Shown: positions 1 through 8,090, counted from the stretch's first letter. The stretch is 64,000 nucleotides of DNA from Rossellomorea marisflavi (GCF_001274775.1 NZ_LGUE01000004.1:666163-730162), one strand, 5' to 3'. Notes: a model not told the origin generated them from the letters alone. Numbers and translations: made by a program.

Positions 1-214
1 TATGTCCTTGCTCAAGCAGCGACTCACTGATGGACCAGTCCAAGTGATACGACACTTTTCCTGCCATATCATGGGTAAGTCCATTTCCCACCTTTTCCAT
101 CAGGGCTGATTTCGTGACGTCATGATCCACGATGACCGCTCCCGTTCTTTTTCCTATCTCACGGGCAAGGGTTGATTTTCCCGACCCCGGAAATCCTGAC
201 ATTTGAATAAACAT
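1..214 (-). CDS. P-loop kinase/ATPase, C-terminus outside window
   Basis: The first 71 codons of a gene that runs off the left edge. The protein opens with a short strand and then a Walker A loop, GFPGSGKST (residues 7-15), as in the zeta-toxin-like or adenylylsulfate-kinase-like AAA kinases that phosphorylate small molecules. An acidic stretch VDHD follows at the usual distance for a substrate-binding strand. The ATG has the ribosome site GAGGTGAG eight bases upstream. Substrate cannot be told from this fragment. The P-loop class is sure; the subfamily is inference. Confidence 0.75.
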   Translation of the reverse strand, partial: MFIQMSGFPGSGKSTLAREIGKRTGAVIVDHDVTKSALMEKVGNGLTHDMAGKVSYHLDWSISESLLEQGH

Positions 215-227
215 ACTCACGCTCACC

Positions 228-326
228 TCATATCCTATTTATACAAGCATTACCTACCAACTGCCTCAGCCTATCCGTCCATTTCCCGTCAAGTGAATAA
301 ACAGCGCTTGATTCCTTCGACTTCAT
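228..326 (-). CDS. possible 32-residue small protein
   Basis: A short frame lying between the lipoprotein gene and the P-loop kinase gene on the same strand. It has a good ribosome site (GGGGAGGAG, nine bases before ATG), and its stop overlaps the ribosome site of the kinase gene, as in translational coupling. The product is basic, with no membrane segment or motif. It may be a leader peptide, a real microprotein, or chance. No family recognised. Confidence 0.3.
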   Translation of the reverse strand: MKSKESSAVYSLDGKWTDRLRQLVGNACINRI

Positions 327-348
327 TACACGACTCTCCTCCCCTTCA

Positions 349-678
349 TCACTCAACCAGAGAAGAAGCTTTTTTCTGTTCACCGTTCTCAGCATCCACC
401 TCCATGATGAAATCCGGATCTTCAAGATCGGCCATCCCCTCATCTTTCACAGCACCAGCGAACACTTCTTGGACCGCATGGATCATGAGCGCATCGTCCT
501 CATTAAGCCTAGAATCGCCTCCAGGCTTGAAAAGATGGAATCCTTCCCACTCCTCTAAATCAATCAGCCCGTTCTCCATGACCGACGCCGGAGGATTGTT
601 CAGAACAGGGGCGCCCGATTCCTTTTGACAACTGGCGAGTATAATACTCATCGAGACTGCAAACAGGATCTTTTTCAT
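349..678 (-). CDS. small lipoprotein of unknown function
   Basis: A 109-residue secreted lipoprotein. Residues 1-16 form a signal peptide with Lys-Lys at the start and the lipobox LASC; the Cys at about residue 17 would be lipidated, anchoring the protein on the outer face of the membrane. The mature part is acidic, with many Asp and Glu, and has no recognised domain. The start has the ribosome site GGAGGTG. It stands upstream of the small frame and the P-loop kinase on the same strand, so it may be cotranscribed with them. Confidence 0.75.
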   Translation of the reverse strand: MKKILFAVSMSIILASCQKESGAPVLNNPPASVMENGLIDLEEWEGFHLFKPGGDSRLNEDDALMIHAVQEVFAGAVKDEGMADLEDPDFIMEVDAENGEQKKASSLVE

Positions 679-741
679 AGCGGCACCTCCACTTTCTTAT
701 ACGTACAAAAGAGGATTAAGTTTCCATTTATTGATAAATAA

Positions 742-766
742 AAACCGGACCCAATAGATCCGGTTT
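742..766 (-). terminator. rho-independent terminator without an intact gene
   Basis: An eight-base stem AAACCGGA/TCCGGTTT followed on the minus strand by TTTTTATTTAT. It ends a leftward transcript, yet the only coding sequence to its right on this strand is the fragment at 774-854. It lies upstream of the lipoprotein gene, so it does not terminate that gene. Confidence 0.7.
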
Positions 767-773
767 ACTTGTT

Positions 774-854
774 TCATTTCATATAGGTCCTGACCAGGTC
801 GTAACTGCGGGATTCCGTCAGATTCGCTAATATAGACGCTCTGAGGTGGTCCCC
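774..854 (-). pseudogene. possible 3' remnant of a lost gene
   Basis: On the minus strand, 26 codons read open to a TGA that sits eight bases before the terminator stem. The translation (ending LVRTYMK) looks like an ordinary C-terminus, but there is no plausible start codon with a ribosome site and an in-frame TAG lies just upstream. The position directly before an orphan terminator suggests the tail of a deleted gene. Chance cannot be excluded. Confidence 0.3.
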
Positions 855-905
855 CTAAATCCCTCGAAGACGTGGTACACTATAAAAAACTCCAGGAGGT
901 GGCAT

Positions 906-1379
906 ATGAATCTGCAAAAAATTGATATCGACAAACACAGGGATGTCATCATTTCTTTCCGCAGGGATTCCTTCAAGGTCAGCTTCGGTACGGATCAAGA
1001 CTTTGACGAGGATGAATATGTAAGGTGGGTCCAGAACCAATCGGCCTTATTCCCGGATGGCTTCATTCTCCTCATGGAACAGGGCGTACCGATCGGTCAG
1101 CTTGAATTGACGGTGAAAGACTATGAAGATAGCAAAATCGGGTATGTGAACCTCTACTACCTGATTCCTGAGCGACGTGGATCTGGGCTGGGAAATAAGC
1201 TTCATCAATACTCCCTTCAGTTCTTTCGGACTCACGGTGTATCCGAGTATCACCTTCGCGTTTCACCAAGCAACCATCAGGCGCTGGGCTTTTACCGCAG
1301 GAATGGGATGACGGTGCTGAAAAGAGAATTGGATGGAAAGGTCTTAAGGATGATGGGACGCGTGGAGGATGGATTGTAG
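906..1379 (+). CDS. GNAT family N-acetyltransferase
   Basis: A 157-residue cytosolic acetyltransferase of the GNAT fold. The acetyl-CoA loop (motif A) is ERRGSGLGNKLH at about residues 98-109, followed by the usual C-terminal strand with LGFYRRNGM. An upstream ATG at 846 is in frame, but AGGAGGTG lies seven bases before the ATG at 906, so that start was chosen. Acceptor substrate unknown. The gene stands alone and converges on the DUF3221 lipoprotein gene, with only three bases between their stops. Confidence 0.85.
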   Translation: MNLQKIDIDKHRDVIISFRRDSFKVSFGTDQDFDEDEYVRWVQNQSALFPDGFILLMEQGVPIGQLELTVKDYEDSKIGYVNLYYLIPERRGSGLGNKLHQYSLQFFRTHGVSEYHLRVSPSNHQALGFYRRNGMTVLKRELDGKVLRMMGRVEDGL

Positions 1380-1382
1380 TCT

Positions 1383-1757
1383 TCAATCCTCCACCACTGC
1401 TTCAATCTTCTGGCAGACAGCATATGGCGGAGAAGACTCCAGGATCTTACCACACCACACCTTCACCTTGGTTCCGGACTTTATTCCTTTGAAATCTGAA
1501 TCGTCATTCAACCTTAAAAAGTATCCGTCGTTTTTGCTCATAAACTCATTTAATGAGAGAGTCTTGCCTTCCTCCTTCAATTCCTCGCCCTCGATCAGAA
1601 TGTTATGTTCCTCTTTCTGAATATAGATTCCCACCATGGTAGGGGGTCCCTCCCCATCGTGCTCAAATTCAGGCTGCCCTTCATGAATCATCTCCTCACA
1701 ACCCGTAACCAACAAGAACAGCCCCACCGGCAGGAGGAACTTCATGAAGCGTTTCAT
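1383..1757 (-). CDS. DUF3221-type lipoprotein
   Basis: A 124-residue lipoprotein. The signal peptide ends in LVTGC, so the Cys near residue 20 is the expected lipidation site. The mature part fits the DUF3221 (YobA-like) family: a short beta domain with GIYIQ near its start and a KVKVWCGKILESSPPYA segment near its end, the place where the family has its V-x-V-W/G-I-ES-P signature. Function of the family is unknown. The start at 1757 was preferred over an ATG nine bases upstream because AAAGGAG abuts that ATG directly. Confidence 0.75.
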   Translation of the reverse strand: MKRFMKFLLPVGLFLLVTGCEEMIHEGQPEFEHDGEGPPTMVGIYIQKEEHNILIEGEELKEEGKTLSLNEFMSKNDGYFLRLNDDSDFKGIKSGTKVKVWCGKILESSPPYAVCQKIEAVVED

Positions 1758-1844
1758 CGCACCCATCTCCTTTCATACAGTTGACAACATACAATCTCTG
1801 CTTCACTATGTGAATGATACATATTGAACTGAGGAGGCTTCCCC

Positions 1845-2837
1845 TTGAAAAATATGATACTGATTGACATCGAAACGGGAAGTGCCGCTCCTGATTCCGG
1901 GATCTTTCAAGTCGCCGCGCTTGTTGTGGAGGACGGGGTCATCATTGATAAGCATTACTTTTTTGAAATAAAGGACGAGACCATGACGGCCTTCGGTTTT
2001 GGGGCTGGATATGCGAAAATCTCAGATCACATAAAGATGAAACAAACCTTCCTTGAGCTACTCGACGACTACCCATACCCGGTTATTTCGTTCAATGCAT
2101 CCTTGGACCGAGCCACTCTTTTACATGACGGATGGCTGGATGAAGGCAGGGAATGCTTCAGTGCACAGGCCGCCATCAAGCACACCCATCCCCATCTGTT
2201 TTCCTATACCCTGAGTTATCTCTCCCACTATTTCAAAGTGGGGTTGCCCGTTGACCACAAAGCCTATTTGAATTCGCTACTCCTGCTTGAAGTGATCAGC
2301 GGGGCCTCTCCGCTGGAGTGGAATCCGGTTCATTTAGCCAAGCCGGAACGCGATCGCAGGATTTTCGAAGGAAAGTCCATCGTGTTCACCGGAGCCAGTT
2401 CCCAGCCCCGGGTGAGCATGAGCAAAGCCGCCAGAAGTTTCGGGGCCACTGTTAGCAATACCATCACATCCAAGACAGACTTCCTTATCGTCGGCAAACG
2501 ACCGGGAAGCAAGCTGGAGCGTGCCCGATACCTTGGCGTCCCCATCATGTCGGATGAATGGTTTTTGGAGACCATATCGACCGAACCTGCAAAAGAGGCA
2601 TCACCTTACAATAAACTTGATGATGTGGTGGGAAAGATGGTTTACCTTGCTCCTATGCCCGCGCCGTACAAACGAAAGGTGAAGAATATCCTGGACACGA
2701 TGGATGTTTCATGGGTGAGGGATTCGGAAGACTTGAAACCAGAGGTTGTCATCCATCGAGACGGATCAAGGTCCATGGAAGGATTGGAGATGACTCTATC
2801 CCTTTCGGAGTTGAATCGGATGCTGCTTCGTGAATAA
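1845..2837 (+). CDS. DEDD exonuclease-like protein with C-terminal BRCT domain
   Basis: A 330-residue protein starting at TTG behind GAGGAGG. Residues 1-155 resemble the DnaQ/DEDD exonuclease fold: the first motif is LIDIETG (Asp8 and Glu10), an FNASLDRA segment fits motif II, and an HKAYLNSLLL segment is where motif III would fall, though the last acidic residue is unclear. Residues 175-245 form a BRCT domain (GKSIVFTGASSQPR, DFLIVG, SDEWFLETI), as in NAD-dependent DNA ligases. A third small region closes the protein. A role in DNA repair or end processing is inferred. Whether the nuclease site is active cannot be decided by eye. Confidence 0.75.
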   Translation: MKNMILIDIETGSAAPDSGIFQVAALVVEDGVIIDKHYFFEIKDETMTAFGFGAGYAKISDHIKMKQTFLELLDDYPYPVISFNASLDRATLLHDGWLDEGRECFSAQAAIKHTHPHLFSYTLSYLSHYFKVGLPVDHKAYLNSLLLLEVISGASPLEWNPVHLAKPERDRRIFEGKSIVFTGASSQPRVSMSKAARSFGATVSNTITSKTDFLIVGKRPGSKLERARYLGVPIMSDEWFLETISTEPAKEASPYNKLDDVVGKMVYLAPMPAPYKRKVKNILDTMDVSWVRDSEDLKPEVVIHRDGSRSMEGLEMTLSLSELNRMLLRE

Positions 2838-2920
2838 AAGGTTCCGTCCTTTTGTTAAATAAATTCCTTATTTGAAGTATAATGGAAACCTCTCTATATC
2901 ATCAAGGAGGCTTCCATTCT

Positions 2921-3313
2921 ATGAAACGTTTCATCAAAAAACACCCCGTCGGTTTCACCATCACGATTTCCACCATCGTGTTCACAGCTGCAGTGAGTTG
3001 GGGCCTCATCGCCCTCATCCATTGGTCCTTATTTGACATAGACCGGCTGGAGCCAGGGGAACTCATTACAGAAGAAACGTCACCTGACGGACGCTATACC
3101 GTACAAACCTTCCTCAACAATGGCGGAGCCACCGTGGATTATGCCGTGCTGGGCGTACTGACATTCAACGAGAAAAAACGCGAAGCCAAGAATATCTATT
3201 GGCAGTACCATGAAGAGGAAGGAGAAATCAGTTGGGTGGACGATGAGACGGTGCAAATTAACGATCAAGTCCTTCATTTACCAGATGAGGTGTATGACTA
3301 CAGGCGGGAATGA
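2921..3313 (+). CDS. DUF5412 membrane-anchored protein
   Basis: A 130-residue protein with one N-terminal transmembrane helix (about residues 9-33) and an outward beta-rich domain carrying TSPDGRYTV, NNGGATVDYAV and IYWQYHEEEGEISWVDD, the pattern I associate with DUF5412. Function unknown. AAGGAGG lies eleven bases before the ATG at 2921; the ATG at 2882 has no ribosome site. It is followed closely by a hairpin and converges on the HAD phosphatase gene. Confidence 0.7.
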   Translation: MKRFIKKHPVGFTITISTIVFTAAVSWGLIALIHWSLFDIDRLEPGELITEETSPDGRYTVQTFLNNGGATVDYAVLGVLTFNEKKREAKNIYWQYHEEEGEISWVDDETVQINDQVLHLPDEVYDYRRE

Positions 3314-3317
3314 AAGA

Positions 3318-3340
3318 GAGGTTCCCTCCTCAGGAACCTC
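3318..3340. terminator. hairpin between convergent genes
   Basis: Stem GAGGTTCC/GGAACCTC between two convergent genes. The minus side is followed by TCTCTTTCATT, a weak U-rich tract, so it most likely ends the HAD gene and may act in both directions. Confidence 0.55.
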
Positions 3341-3344
3341 CACT

Positions 3345-4205
3345 TCACCTCTCCATCGCGCTGTCCCATTCCTTACGCGAAAACACTCTCCCACACACTT
3401 CCATGATCCCTTTCCCGTATTCACCTTCTGTTATGAGGGCATGCTTCCTTTTCGCTTCTTCCGTGGCATTTCTGAGGAGATAACCGTGCTCCACAGCCTT
3501 CACCATTTCCAGGTCGTTGCCGCTGTCACCGAAGGCAAGGGTGCGGCTACTGGGGACGTTGTAATGTTTCTTCATGAAGCTGACCGCGGCCTTCTTACCC
3601 GTCCCTTTGGGAATGAAGTCGACGTCGTACGCATTTTCCGGGTCTCCTGCCTTCGGGTTGCAACGGTTGATGTTGATCCCTACACCGTGATTAAACGCGA
3701 GCTGACGGATGATGCCGAGGTGATAATCGACACCTGTGTCCGAAGCGGGATAGTAATAGTAGTTCATCTTATAAGTCCCCTGCCCGAACTGGGTTTGAGG
3801 GGTCAGTTTGATAGAGTAGATGTTCTTTAAGTCATCCAGGATCTCCTGTACGACTCCATGGGAGAAGCCTGACCGGGCAATCCTCTTCTCCCATTCCGGG
3901 ATGGAACGGTAGCATTGGCTTGCATTCACTTCCCACATTTCCGTCCCGAGGTTGCTTGAGATGAAGTGGGGAAGATACCGCATCCTCGCCTTCTTCATCT
4001 TCTCCTCGACCTGGGTGAGACTGCTGCCTGTCACCCATCCGATCTTCACATGTTGCTCAGACGCAAGCCATTGAAGATACTCCTCCAGTTCATGGACCAT
4101 CATGAGCTGCTCCTCTGTGCATGCATGAGGGAAATACGTTTCATCAAAATCAAAAAATGCGATGTACCTGGTCTCGGCTGTCGAATGGTAAACATCTTGC
4201 GGCAT
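3345..4205 (-). CDS. HAD-IIB phosphatase, sucrose-phosphatase/NtdB-like
   Basis: A 286-residue HAD hydrolase. Motif I is FFDFDETYF (nucleophile Asp18 and Asp20), motif II is WVTGSS, motif III a Lys in PKGTGKKAAV, and motif IV FGDSGNDLEM. The C2-type cap lies between motifs II and III. This architecture matches the sugar-phosphate phosphatases such as kanosamine-6-phosphate phosphatase NtdB and its B. subtilis paralogue YhjK. The divergent neighbour is a LacI regulator, as with YhjK and YhjM, though the aminotransferase and dehydrogenase partners of that cluster are absent here. Sugar-phosphate substrate is inferred. Confidence 0.8.
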   Translation of the reverse strand: MPQDVYHSTAETRYIAFFDFDETYFPHACTEEQLMMVHELEEYLQWLASEQHVKIGWVTGSSLTQVEEKMKKARMRYLPHFISSNLGTEMWEVNASQCYRSIPEWEKRIARSGFSHGVVQEILDDLKNIYSIKLTPQTQFGQGTYKMNYYYYPASDTGVDYHLGIIRQLAFNHGVGININRCNPKAGDPENAYDVDFIPKGTGKKAAVSFMKKHYNVPSSRTLAFGDSGNDLEMVKAVEHGYLLRNATEEAKRKHALITEGEYGKGIMEVCGRVFSRKEWDSAMER

Positions 4206-4243
4206 ATGGACACCTCCTAGTAAGATAAATTCAACGTACTCTC

Positions 4244-4257
4244 TGGGAACGTTCCCA
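4244..4257. promoter_or_regulatory. perfect palindrome, likely LacI-family operator
   Basis: TGGGAACGTTCCCA is a perfect 14-base palindrome with a central CG, the form used by LacI-family proteins. It lies 38 bases from the HAD start and 32 bases from the LacI start, so one bound dimer could repress both divergent genes. Confidence 0.7.
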
Positions 4258-4289
4258 TGTCAATACATAACTTGGAGGGAGATTGACCA

Positions 4290-5276
4290 ATGCCGACCAT
4301 TCTTGATATCGCCCGTGTAAGCGGAGTGTCCAAATCGACCGTTTCACGGGTCCTCAATCACCATCCCCATGTCTCGGAAGACAGCCGGAGGAAGGTGGAA
4401 GAAGCCATCAAGGAACTTTCCTACGTCCGAAATCTCCGTGGCGTCCAGCTCCGCTTGCAACGAAATCACACGATCGGGATTGTCGTGCCTCTCCTGGATC
4501 ATCCCTACTTCAGCCGCCTTGCGGGTATCCTTACAAAAACCTGCCGGGACGCCGGGTATAAGATGGTCATCCACCAGACCTTCTTTTCCCAGGATGCTGA
4601 ATCCGAGATCTATGATGCCTTGATTCATAAAGAGGTCGATGCCTTGATCCTCACCCACTCCGCCTTCTCGGAAGAGGAGATCAAGTCGAGGGTTCAGGAT
4701 CAGATCGTCGTCGTGTGCAATGAACAGTTCGAAGGGGCACAATTTGATACTGTCGGAGTGGATGAAGAGGAAGCGACGTTCATTGCCACCGATCACCTTC
4801 TTCATCAGGGGGCTTTCCCCCTCATCTTCTGCGGGGACGATATGGACTCCCCTCTCCAACAGAAGCGTTGGGAGGGTTTTAAGCGGGCACACGCCCATCA
4901 CGGACTTGAGTGCGCTGACACTTGTTGTCATAACAAGGTCATCACCATTGAAGACGGGGTGGCATTGGGAGAGGAACGTTTCCGCACCGCTTCGCCACCA
5001 AAGGGGATCGTGGCAGGCAGTGACTTTGTAGCCGCAGGGCTACTCGCTGCTGCAAATGCAGTAGGTCTGTCGGTGCCGGAGGACGTGAAGATCATCGGGT
5101 TTGATGATCATCCCATCTGCTTGACGACCTCCCCGACCCTTTCTTCCATCTCGTATGCTCTGGACGAAATCGCGCTAGATCTCATGGGCAGGCTGACACA
5201 GCGCCTTCAAGGAAAGAATCCCGAGCCCCTTTTGATCAAACGAAAACCGGGGTTGGTGAGACGAGGCTCCTCTTAA
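4290..5276 (+). CDS. LacI family transcriptional regulator
   Basis: A 328-residue LacI/GalR regulator. Residues 2-22 are the helix-turn-helix (TILDIARVSGVSKSTVSRVL), followed by the hinge helix and a periplasmic-binding-protein-like effector domain from about residue 60 (HTIGIVVP) to the end (GFDDHPICLTTSPTLSSI). The ribosome site TTGGAGGGAG precedes the ATG. It probably controls itself and the divergent HAD phosphatase through the palindrome between them. The effector is probably a sugar or sugar phosphate, an inference from the family and the neighbour. Confidence 0.9.
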   Translation: MPTILDIARVSGVSKSTVSRVLNHHPHVSEDSRRKVEEAIKELSYVRNLRGVQLRLQRNHTIGIVVPLLDHPYFSRLAGILTKTCRDAGYKMVIHQTFFSQDAESEIYDALIHKEVDALILTHSAFSEEEIKSRVQDQIVVVCNEQFEGAQFDTVGVDEEEATFIATDHLLHQGAFPLIFCGDDMDSPLQQKRWEGFKRAHAHHGLECADTCCHNKVITIEDGVALGEERFRTASPPKGIVAGSDFVAAGLLAAANAVGLSVPEDVKIIGFDDHPICLTTSPTLSSISYALDEIALDLMGRLTQRLQGKNPEPLLIKRKPGLVRRGSS

Positions 5277-5345
5277 TGGTTTTATTTTACATAAAATCCA
5301 GATTGAACTATACTTTGTAGGAAGTAAAGTCATAGGAGGGATCAT

Positions 5346-5492
5346 GTGAAATCCGCCATCATCGATAACCGCGGGGAGGAACATGAATGGTTGCTTATTT
5401 TTGTGACCATCACATCGTTCTTGACCTTCCGCAAAATTCCTAGATTAGAAGCCTTTCATAAGAAACTAAGGGGAACATTCAAGCCATATTGA
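5346..5492 (+). CDS. small hypothetical protein, 48 residues
   Basis: A GTG-started frame with TAGGAGGG seven bases upstream, in the gap between the LacI gene and the YrvL-like gene. The product has an acidic start, a short hydrophobic stretch around residues 15-28 and a basic C-terminus. No family recognised. The ribosome site is the main support. It may be a small membrane-associated protein. Confidence 0.5.
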   Translation: MKSAIIDNRGEEHEWLLIFVTITSFLTFRKIPRLEAFHKKLRGTFKPY

Positions 5493-5520
5493 AGATCCCA
5501 TTACACCACGGAGGTACACC

Positions 5521-5991
5521 ATGTCCGATCAAGACTCATTCAAAAACGAATCACTGCCCACCAAGATTTTCATCATCGTGTCTGTCAGTCTGATCATTCT
5601 CGCGGCCATCGGATTCGTCGTCGCCCTGATTTTCTTCGGTTTCGTCGGTCTCTTCCGGATCATCGGTATCGAGTACAGCTCTTACTGGTCCCTGCTTTGG
5701 TTCTCGGTATTGTACTTCATCTGCGGATTCATCGGAGATTTTATCGTGAAGCTGCTGTTCGGCCTCATGAGGGCATCGGGACGCTGGTCATGGAATGCAT
5801 TGAAGGGAGGCTATTTCTTCTTCTCCTTCCTGATTAACTGGGGCATCATTTCCATCCTAGTGGCTCTCATGTCGTCCATTGACATACAGCCCCTGACTCA
5901 GATCGGAATCGCCTTATTCCTCGCCCTGTTGGATCTTGTGTTTGACCCGCCGAAGGAAAAGAAGGCAGACATGGAAGAAGGAGGCGAATGA
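5521..5991 (+). CDS. YrvL-like integral membrane protein
   Basis: A 156-residue membrane protein with four predicted helices (about residues 16-44, 57-84, 98-116 and 122-138) and an acidic, charged C-terminus. Length, helix layout and the short GIEYSSYWSLLWF segment between helices 1 and 2 recall YrvL, described in B. subtilis as a negative regulator of the SigO/RsoA system. The match is from memory, so the function is uncertain. The start has GGAGG seven bases upstream. The gene ends in a GGAGGCGA/ATCGCCTCC hairpin that overlaps its stop. Confidence 0.55.
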   Translation: MSDQDSFKNESLPTKIFIIVSVSLIILAAIGFVVALIFFGFVGLFRIIGIEYSSYWSLLWFSVLYFICGFIGDFIVKLLFGLMRASGRWSWNALKGGYFFFSFLINWGIISILVALMSSIDIQPLTQIGIALFLALLDLVFDPPKEKKADMEEGGE

Positions 5992-6006
5992 TCGCCTCCC
6001 TCCAAG

Positions 6007-6273
6007 CTAACAAATGCTAACCTCGCTCTTTTTCACCTTACCGGTCGCATCGTGGATATAGTCCGTCCCCGCCTCACAGTTCTCCGTGTTCCCCCACTCC
6101 ACAATGTATTCCCTCCAGTTGTGCTGAACAGAAATAATCTCGACTTCACCAATGGAATTTTCATGTTCCTTCATAACAATGGATCGAACCTCCTTCTCTG
6201 ATATGTTCGGTTGATTGGAATTGCATCCGCCAAGCACCAATATCAGCGATAAAGCCACCACGATTTTCTTCAT
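6007..6273 (-). CDS. small lipoprotein
   Basis: An 88-residue lipoprotein. The signal peptide carries Lys-Lys after the Met and the lipobox LGGC at residues 14-17. The short mature part contains two further Cys (in ENCEAG and at the last residue), which could form a disulfide outside the cell, and reads like a small beta domain. No family recognised. It converges on the YrvL-like gene and shares its terminator region. Confidence 0.7.
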   Translation of the reverse strand: MKKIVVALSLILVLGGCNSNQPNISEKEVRSIVMKEHENSIGEVEIISVQHNWREYIVEWGNTENCEAGTDYIHDATGKVKKSEVSIC

Positions 6274-6421
6274 CCCCCATCAGCCTCCTGTCCCTATAGA
6301 CGATGCAACGCTACAGGAAGTTTCAAGCAGTGGATGCTCCCTTATTAAAATTGTATATTTTTCCATAAAGATGAAACTTCCCTCGTGATCATACGTTTAT
6401 ATATAAAAGGGGGAATGACCA

Positions 6422-6733
6422 ATGAATAAGACGGCTATTTGGGCAATTTGTACTGCCACCGTCATGGGCCTGGTCGTTTGGACAGCCAGCAGGCTCGTAC
6501 CGTTTTCCTACAATGAATACAGCTTCTTCATCGGACTTGGCGCCTCAATCCTTTTGTTCTTTTTTAGCAGCAGTGGCGGAGTTTTTTCAAGAGCTGCGAC
6601 CATGGATGCGAGCGAAGCCGTCTGGAAGGTGCAGAAGGTGGAAAAATCGAAGGTCAAGGTCGGCGGGGTCTTTTATGGTGCGGTGCTGTATACGGTGGTC
6701 AGTTTGGTTATTATGATGGCTGTTTATTTCTAA
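6422..6733 (+). CDS. small integral membrane protein
   Basis: A 103-residue protein with three predicted helices (about residues 5-27, 34-50 and 82-102) and a charged loop containing VWKVQKVEKSKVKVGG between helices 2 and 3. AAAGGGGGAATG precedes the ATG. Function unknown. It stands alone between the divergent lipoprotein and the next small membrane protein. Confidence 0.65.
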   Translation: MNKTAIWAICTATVMGLVVWTASRLVPFSYNEYSFFIGLGASILLFFFSSSGGVFSRAATMDASEAVWKVQKVEKSKVKVGGVFYGAVLYTVVSLVIMMAVYF

Positions 6734-6827
6734 GCCTTTGCACGAAGACTTATTGAAGTATTGCTTCCATCCCACTCTGGATTAGTCCCAGTGAAGATAG
6801 AATATGTATCTTAAAGGAGCGAACACT

Positions 6828-7091
6828 ATGTTTCTATTCATATGGGGCGGCCTTCTGGTTCTCCTCGTGATCCTCATCAGCCTTCTGCCCAAGGGCCGGT
6901 ATCTCTGGGTGATACCTCCTGCCGCTTACCTCGCTGTGGTCACCGTCGCCCTTCTCGGTAAAAGCAGCGATCCCGGGTATGATGTATGGGGGTTCAAATT
7001 TGCGATTGCACAATTCATCGCCATCCCCCTTTTCGTCATAACAGCAGGTGTCATCTTTTTCAGATTGCATTGGCGGAAACCAAATGTGTGA
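6828..7091 (+). CDS. small integral membrane protein
   Basis: An 87-residue protein with three predicted helices (about residues 1-20, 26-43 and 57-79) and a basic C-terminal tail (LHWRKPN). AAAGGAGCG nine bases before ATG at 6828 decides the start over an in-frame ATG 24 bases upstream. An imperfect hairpin with AGGCGAT arms follows near 7105-7128. No family recognised. Confidence 0.65.
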   Translation: MFLFIWGGLLVLLVILISLLPKGRYLWVIPPAAYLAVVTVALLGKSSDPGYDVWGFKFAIAQFIAIPLFVITAGVIFFRLHWRKPNV

Positions 7092-7184
7092 ATCAGAGAA
7101 GAAGGCGATTTCCATGCAATGAGGGATCGCCTCCACTTCATTTTCTCCTTCTAATGTAGAATGACGGTATAGGTTAATCAAACC

Positions 7185-7615
7185 TCACCGTTTAAACACT
7201 TCCTCCATATCCTCCTGTACCACCTGCAGGTATTGTTCTCCAAGTTCCAAGTATTCTTCTTCATATGTTTGGCCCGGCGGTTCATAAGGAATGGAGTAAA
7301 CCAAAACTATTTCCCACCTGTCTGCCTACAAACTTCCCATCCTCCACCATGCTTAATTGGATTACTTTTGAAGGCTGATAAGGTTCGAATATCTCAGACG
7401 TATCTTTGGTTTGAACAAGATAACGATTTAACCAGGACAGCGGTACCCCGAATGAAAATCTATAGTCACTATCATTGTAGGATAAACTTAGCGTCGGCTT
7501 AACACGTTCACCAAAGCTGTATTCATGGTATTTACTGGCCTCTTCATGAAGCCCCCACGGTCTCATTGTTTAGCGAAAATAGGAATAAAATCACAACTCT
7601 TATAACATAACCCAT
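7185..7615 (-). pseudogene. frameshifted secreted protein gene
   Basis: Three overlapping frames on the minus strand join into one protein of about 140 residues if one G is dropped at each of two G runs (the complement of C runs at 7552-7556 and 7313-7315). The first frame gives a hydrophobic signal-like start (7615), the second the middle (SYNDSDYRFSFGVPLSW), the third the end (PYEPPGQTYEEEYLELG). The first ATG lies one base after the stop of the GNAT gene, so the two form an operon. Product unknown. Two separate shifts argue for a true pseudogene, but G-run sequencing errors could give the same picture. Confidence 0.6.
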
Positions 7616-7616
7616 T

Positions 7617-8090
7617 CTAAAAAGCTTTCACAAACAGCACACGATCCTTCCCCTTCCCATCATAGTCAGAATGAACATGGATACCGGAGTCCGTCAGCTT
7701 ATCCCCCTTCTCTATCTTGAACCCTATTCTCGTATGGTAGGCAATCGACCCCGTATTCACCGGGGAAGTGAGGCAGCGCACCTTTTGACAGCCACGACTG
7801 CTTGCCTCGGCAAAGAATTGCTCATATAATGCCTTTCCAATCCCCAGTTGACGGTATTCCGGGTGAACGCCAACAAAGTGGATATAGGCCTCCCCTTTCT
7901 TTGACTGCGAGAGGAATCCGACCAAGAAACCCGCTATCCTGCCTCCCCGTTCCATCACAAAACTTGTATCCTGGAAGTGGTCGAAGAAGACTTTCGGGAG
8001 CATGTCGGCCATATTCCTTCCACCCCACCACTCATTGATCACCGGGGATATCTCATAATAATCCTGACTATTTAATTGACGAATGTTCAT
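7617..8090 (-). CDS. GNAT family N-acetyltransferase
   Basis: A 157-residue GNAT enzyme. Motif A is HPEYRQLGIGKALYEQF (about residues 80-96), preceded by the strand AYIHFVGV and followed by a region with NTGSIAYHTRIGF that packs the acceptor end. The ATG at 8090 has AAAGGAG nine bases upstream; a TTG six bases earlier is too close to the ribosome site. The family includes ribosomal-protein and small-molecule acetylases; substrate unknown. It is followed at once by the pseudogene. Confidence 0.85.
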   Translation of the reverse strand: MNIRQLNSQDYYEISPVINEWWGGRNMADMLPKVFFDHFQDTSFVMERGGRIAGFLVGFLSQSKKGEAYIHFVGVHPEYRQLGIGKALYEQFFAEASSRGCQKVRCLTSPVNTGSIAYHTRIGFKIEKGDKLTDSGIHVHSDYDGKGKDRVLFVKAF

